A stretch of DNA of 6,691 nt, from contig CANRLY010000105.1 in NCBI GenBank assembly GCA_947631585.1, positions 1 through 6,691 of the forward strand, in the 5' to 3' direction. This DNA is from an uncultured Clostridia bacterium. GTDB taxonomy: Bacteria > Bacillota > Clostridia > Oscillospirales > Ruminococcaceae. Positions 6,563 through 6,691 of this stretch are shown piece after piece. Each line of letters opens with the position of its first letter. The stretch's first letter is position 1. The notes beneath the pieces are model-generated. The model was given only the letters and a program-made list of their open reading frames with translations, ran no database searches and was not told the origin of the DNA. The position numbers and the translations under genes were made by a program.

Positions 6563-6691
6563 TCAATAAAGCAGTCTTATAACAACGTTTTCGCCGTCAG
6601 GGATAATGCACATCGGCTGTGCTGATATCCTGTTTTCGGCGGCGTCATAGTGAAATCCGCAGAGCATTACGCCGTTTTCAAGGAATTTCCT
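6563..6691 (-). CDS. C-terminal end of the upstream operon gene (partial)
   Basis: The frame is open from the window edge and gives 42 residues, beginning RKFLENGVMLCGFHYD and ending ENVVIRLLY, before a TGA at 6563-6565. Alternating hydrophobic residues suggest a beta-strand-rich end. It stops 12 bases before the next start codon, so it belongs to the same operon. In related operons the first gene often encodes a SWIM zinc-finger protein, and this may be its tail. No zinc ligands are visible in the short piece, so that identification rests on context alone. Confidence 0.75.
   Translation of the reverse strand, partial: RKFLENGVMLCGFHYDAAENRISAQPMCIIPDGENVVIRLLY

Noticed and set aside
6551..6566. 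TTG at 6566 as the start of the helical-protein gene, giving 612 residues
   Set aside because: It lies upstream of the GGAGG site rather than downstream of it, overlaps the stop of the preceding gene, and yields about 42 residues unlike the rest of the protein, while the ATG at 6550 has ideal spacing.
1..6691. CRISPR array, tRNA or insertion sequence
   Set aside because: No spaced direct repeats, cloverleaf or terminal inverted repeats were seen on reading either strand. The window is almost wholly coding.

Overview
The window is the 3' part of a compact minus-strand operon. Transcription enters at base 6691 and runs to a terminator near base 100. In order of transcription it carries: the last 42 codons of an unidentified protein; a large, probably alpha-helical (HEAT-like) protein of about 607 residues whose reading frame is broken near its N-terminus; a MoxR-type AAA+ ATPase; a 756-residue DUF5682-type protein with an EreA/ChaN/TraB-like N-terminal domain; and a von Willebrand factor A (vWA) protein with an intact metal-binding MIDAS site. 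Neighbouring genes are 10 to 12 bases apart or overlap by 4, so they are almost certainly transcribed together and translationally coupled. No promoter is visible for the operon, so it must start upstream of the window.

The MoxR, DUF5682 and vWA proteins match, from memory of the families, a module found in many bacteria including actinobacteria. There it is often accompanied by a SWIM zinc-finger protein and a HEAT-like or DUF5691 protein. By analogy with other MoxR/vWA pairs, the ATPase probably remodels a target and the vWA protein acts as the metal-dependent adaptor. The DUF5682 protein looks like the catalytic or effector component, and the helical protein may be a scaffold or recognition subunit. 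The biological role of this module is not established to my knowledge. A conflict or defence role, or a metal-related maturation role, are both inferences.

On the plus strand, bases 1 to 87 hold the end of an open frame that converges on the operon. Between the two convergent stop codons (bases 88 to 163) is a strong hairpin with an A-run on one side and a T-run on the other, which should terminate transcription from both directions.

The organism is most likely a low-to-mid GC Firmicute of the Clostridia, perhaps a Ruminococcus-like gut bacterium. This rests on the strong GGAGG-type ribosome binding sites, the Lys/Glu/Ile-rich proteins with balanced codon use, and the classical intrinsic terminator. 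The taxonomic guess is weak.

The most notable points are the catalytic-looking motifs in the DUF5682 protein, the non-canonical Walker B and sensor 2 regions of the ATPase, and a one-base frame disruption in the helical protein gene that a simple start-to-stop ORF call hides behind a spurious TTG start.
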